Assembly (NCBI GenBank): GCA_017526525.1
Contig: JAFXRG010000062.1
Location: forward strand, 1-64,000
Length of the DNA: 64,000 nt
Direction: 5' to 3'
Origin: Clostridia bacterium
GTDB taxonomy: Bacteria > Bacillota > Clostridia > Christensenellales > Aristaeellaceae
Below are positions 63,695 to 64,000 of this stretch, piece after piece. The notes under the pieces are model-generated. The model saw only the letters and a program-made list of their open reading frames with translations. It did not search any database and had not been told where the DNA came from. Position 1 is the first letter of the stretch; each line of letters opens with the position of its first letter. Both the position numbers and the translations under genes were made by a program.

Positions 63695-63764
63695 ATTGTA
63701 CCATAGTCCGGAAGAATCCACAACTGCCGGGAATGTTGCAAACAAAAGGCTTCCATGATATACT
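63695..63764. promoter_or_regulatory. Divergent promoters of the ImmA/IrrE-type and CNNM-type genes
   Basis: Minus strand: TTGTGG (63723-63718), 17 bases, TACAAT (63700-63695). Plus strand: TTGCAA (63736-63741), 17 bases, TATACT (63759-63764). Confidence 0.7.
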
Positions 63765-63830
63765 GCACTTGTTCCGCAGCCCGGAACGGGAAAATACCTT
63801 CACAAGACTGAAAGGAATGATCGTTTTTCT

Positions 63831-64000
63831 ATGGGCATATTATGGTTTGCCCTGATTCTTTGTATCGCCCTGTCTGCTTTCTTTTCCGCCACGGAAACCG
63901 CGTTTTCAGCCTCCAACCGGGTACGGCTCAAAACGGTGGAAGGCCCCCGGAAGGCCAAAGCCCAGGCAGTGCTGGAACTGCTTGAAAAATACGATTCCCT
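63831..64000 (+). CDS. 5' part of a CNNM/CorC (DUF21, CBS) membrane protein
   Basis: The first 56 codons before the window ends. MGILWFALILCIALSAFFSA then TETAFSASNRVRLKTVEG is the hallmark start of the DUF21/CNNM family, Mg2+ or Co2+ transport-related proteins (HlyC/CorC). The first membrane helix is complete. ATG 63831 has AAAGGAATG about 12 bases upstream and its own promoter. The CBS and CorC domains would lie beyond the edge. Confidence 0.88.
   Translation, partial: MGILWFALILCIALSAFFSATETAFSASNRVRLKTVEGPRKAKAQAVLELLEKYDS

Overview
The window is a gene-dense, GC-rich stretch of a bacterial chromosome from an anaerobe. No tRNA, rRNA, insertion sequence, prophage or CRISPR array was seen. 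The gene content points to a fibrolytic gut or rumen member of the Clostridia. Evidence for this includes class III ribonucleotide reductase, PPi-dependent phosphofructokinase, rubredoxin, meso-diaminopimelate dehydrogenase, cytoplasmic GH10 and GH43 enzymes with a CE1-type esterase, and NupOPQ-like and LplB/YtcP-like transporters. Secreted proteins carry short Leu/Ala-rich signal peptides, and none of the three solute-binding proteins has a lipobox cysteine. That style recalls uncultured-type Christensenellales/Aristaeellaceae relatives, but this placement is inference only.

Layout. 1-6.6 kb: nucleoside salvage (deoC, a BMP-family binding protein, NupOPQ-like ABC transporter, deoD). 6.7-8.2 kb: DUF1858 protein, ThrH-like phosphatase, a rubredoxin and a decayed LRR gene tail. 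8.3-15.8 kb: a sugar ABC transporter with an AraC regulator, two Gfo/Idh/MocA oxidoreductases and a probable SDR relic. 15.9-20.7 kb: malic enzyme, a Y-family polymerase with a YolD-like partner, a CE1-like esterase and a GH10 xylanase. 20.8-29.2 kb: a translational GTPase fused to a Rae1/YacP-like NYN nuclease domain, purA, pfp, a GGDEF protein with a C-terminal ribbon-helix-helix segment, and GH43. 29.3-32.8 kb: an MBL-fold hydrolase and a metal-resistance operon (HMA protein, P1B ATPase, ArsR). 33-35.7 kb: a methionine ABC transporter whose MetQ is circularly permuted. 35.8-42.2 kb: panE, then mrfA-mrfB-TPR-lepB. 42.4-47.5 kb: three secreted proteins and a zinc-ribbon membrane protein. 47.7-54.5 kb: a complete F-type ATP synthase operon (atpI-B-E-F-H-A-G-D-C) with a two-carboxylate c subunit. 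54.6-62.9 kb: M18 peptidase, dapA-dapB-ddh-nrdG, NrdR-box-controlled nrdD with a fused redoxin domain, and an atypical thioredoxin reductase. 63-64 kb: an ImmA/IrrE-type peptidase and the start of a CNNM/CorC-family gene.

The genes form coherent modules: nucleoside import feeding phosphorolysis and aldol cleavage; intracellular xylan-fragment breakdown; a probably Na+-coupled ATP synthase; lysine/cell-wall precursor synthesis by the Ddh route; and anaerobic dNTP synthesis with its own electron-transfer domain.

The strongest novelty candidates are the circularly permuted MetQ (33038-33874), the EF-G-like GTPase/NYN nuclease fusion (20825-23464), and the GGDEF-RHH protein with a perfect 21-bp palindrome just upstream of its gene (26865-27685). 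Family assignments come from recognised motifs and remembered family sequences; no searches were run.
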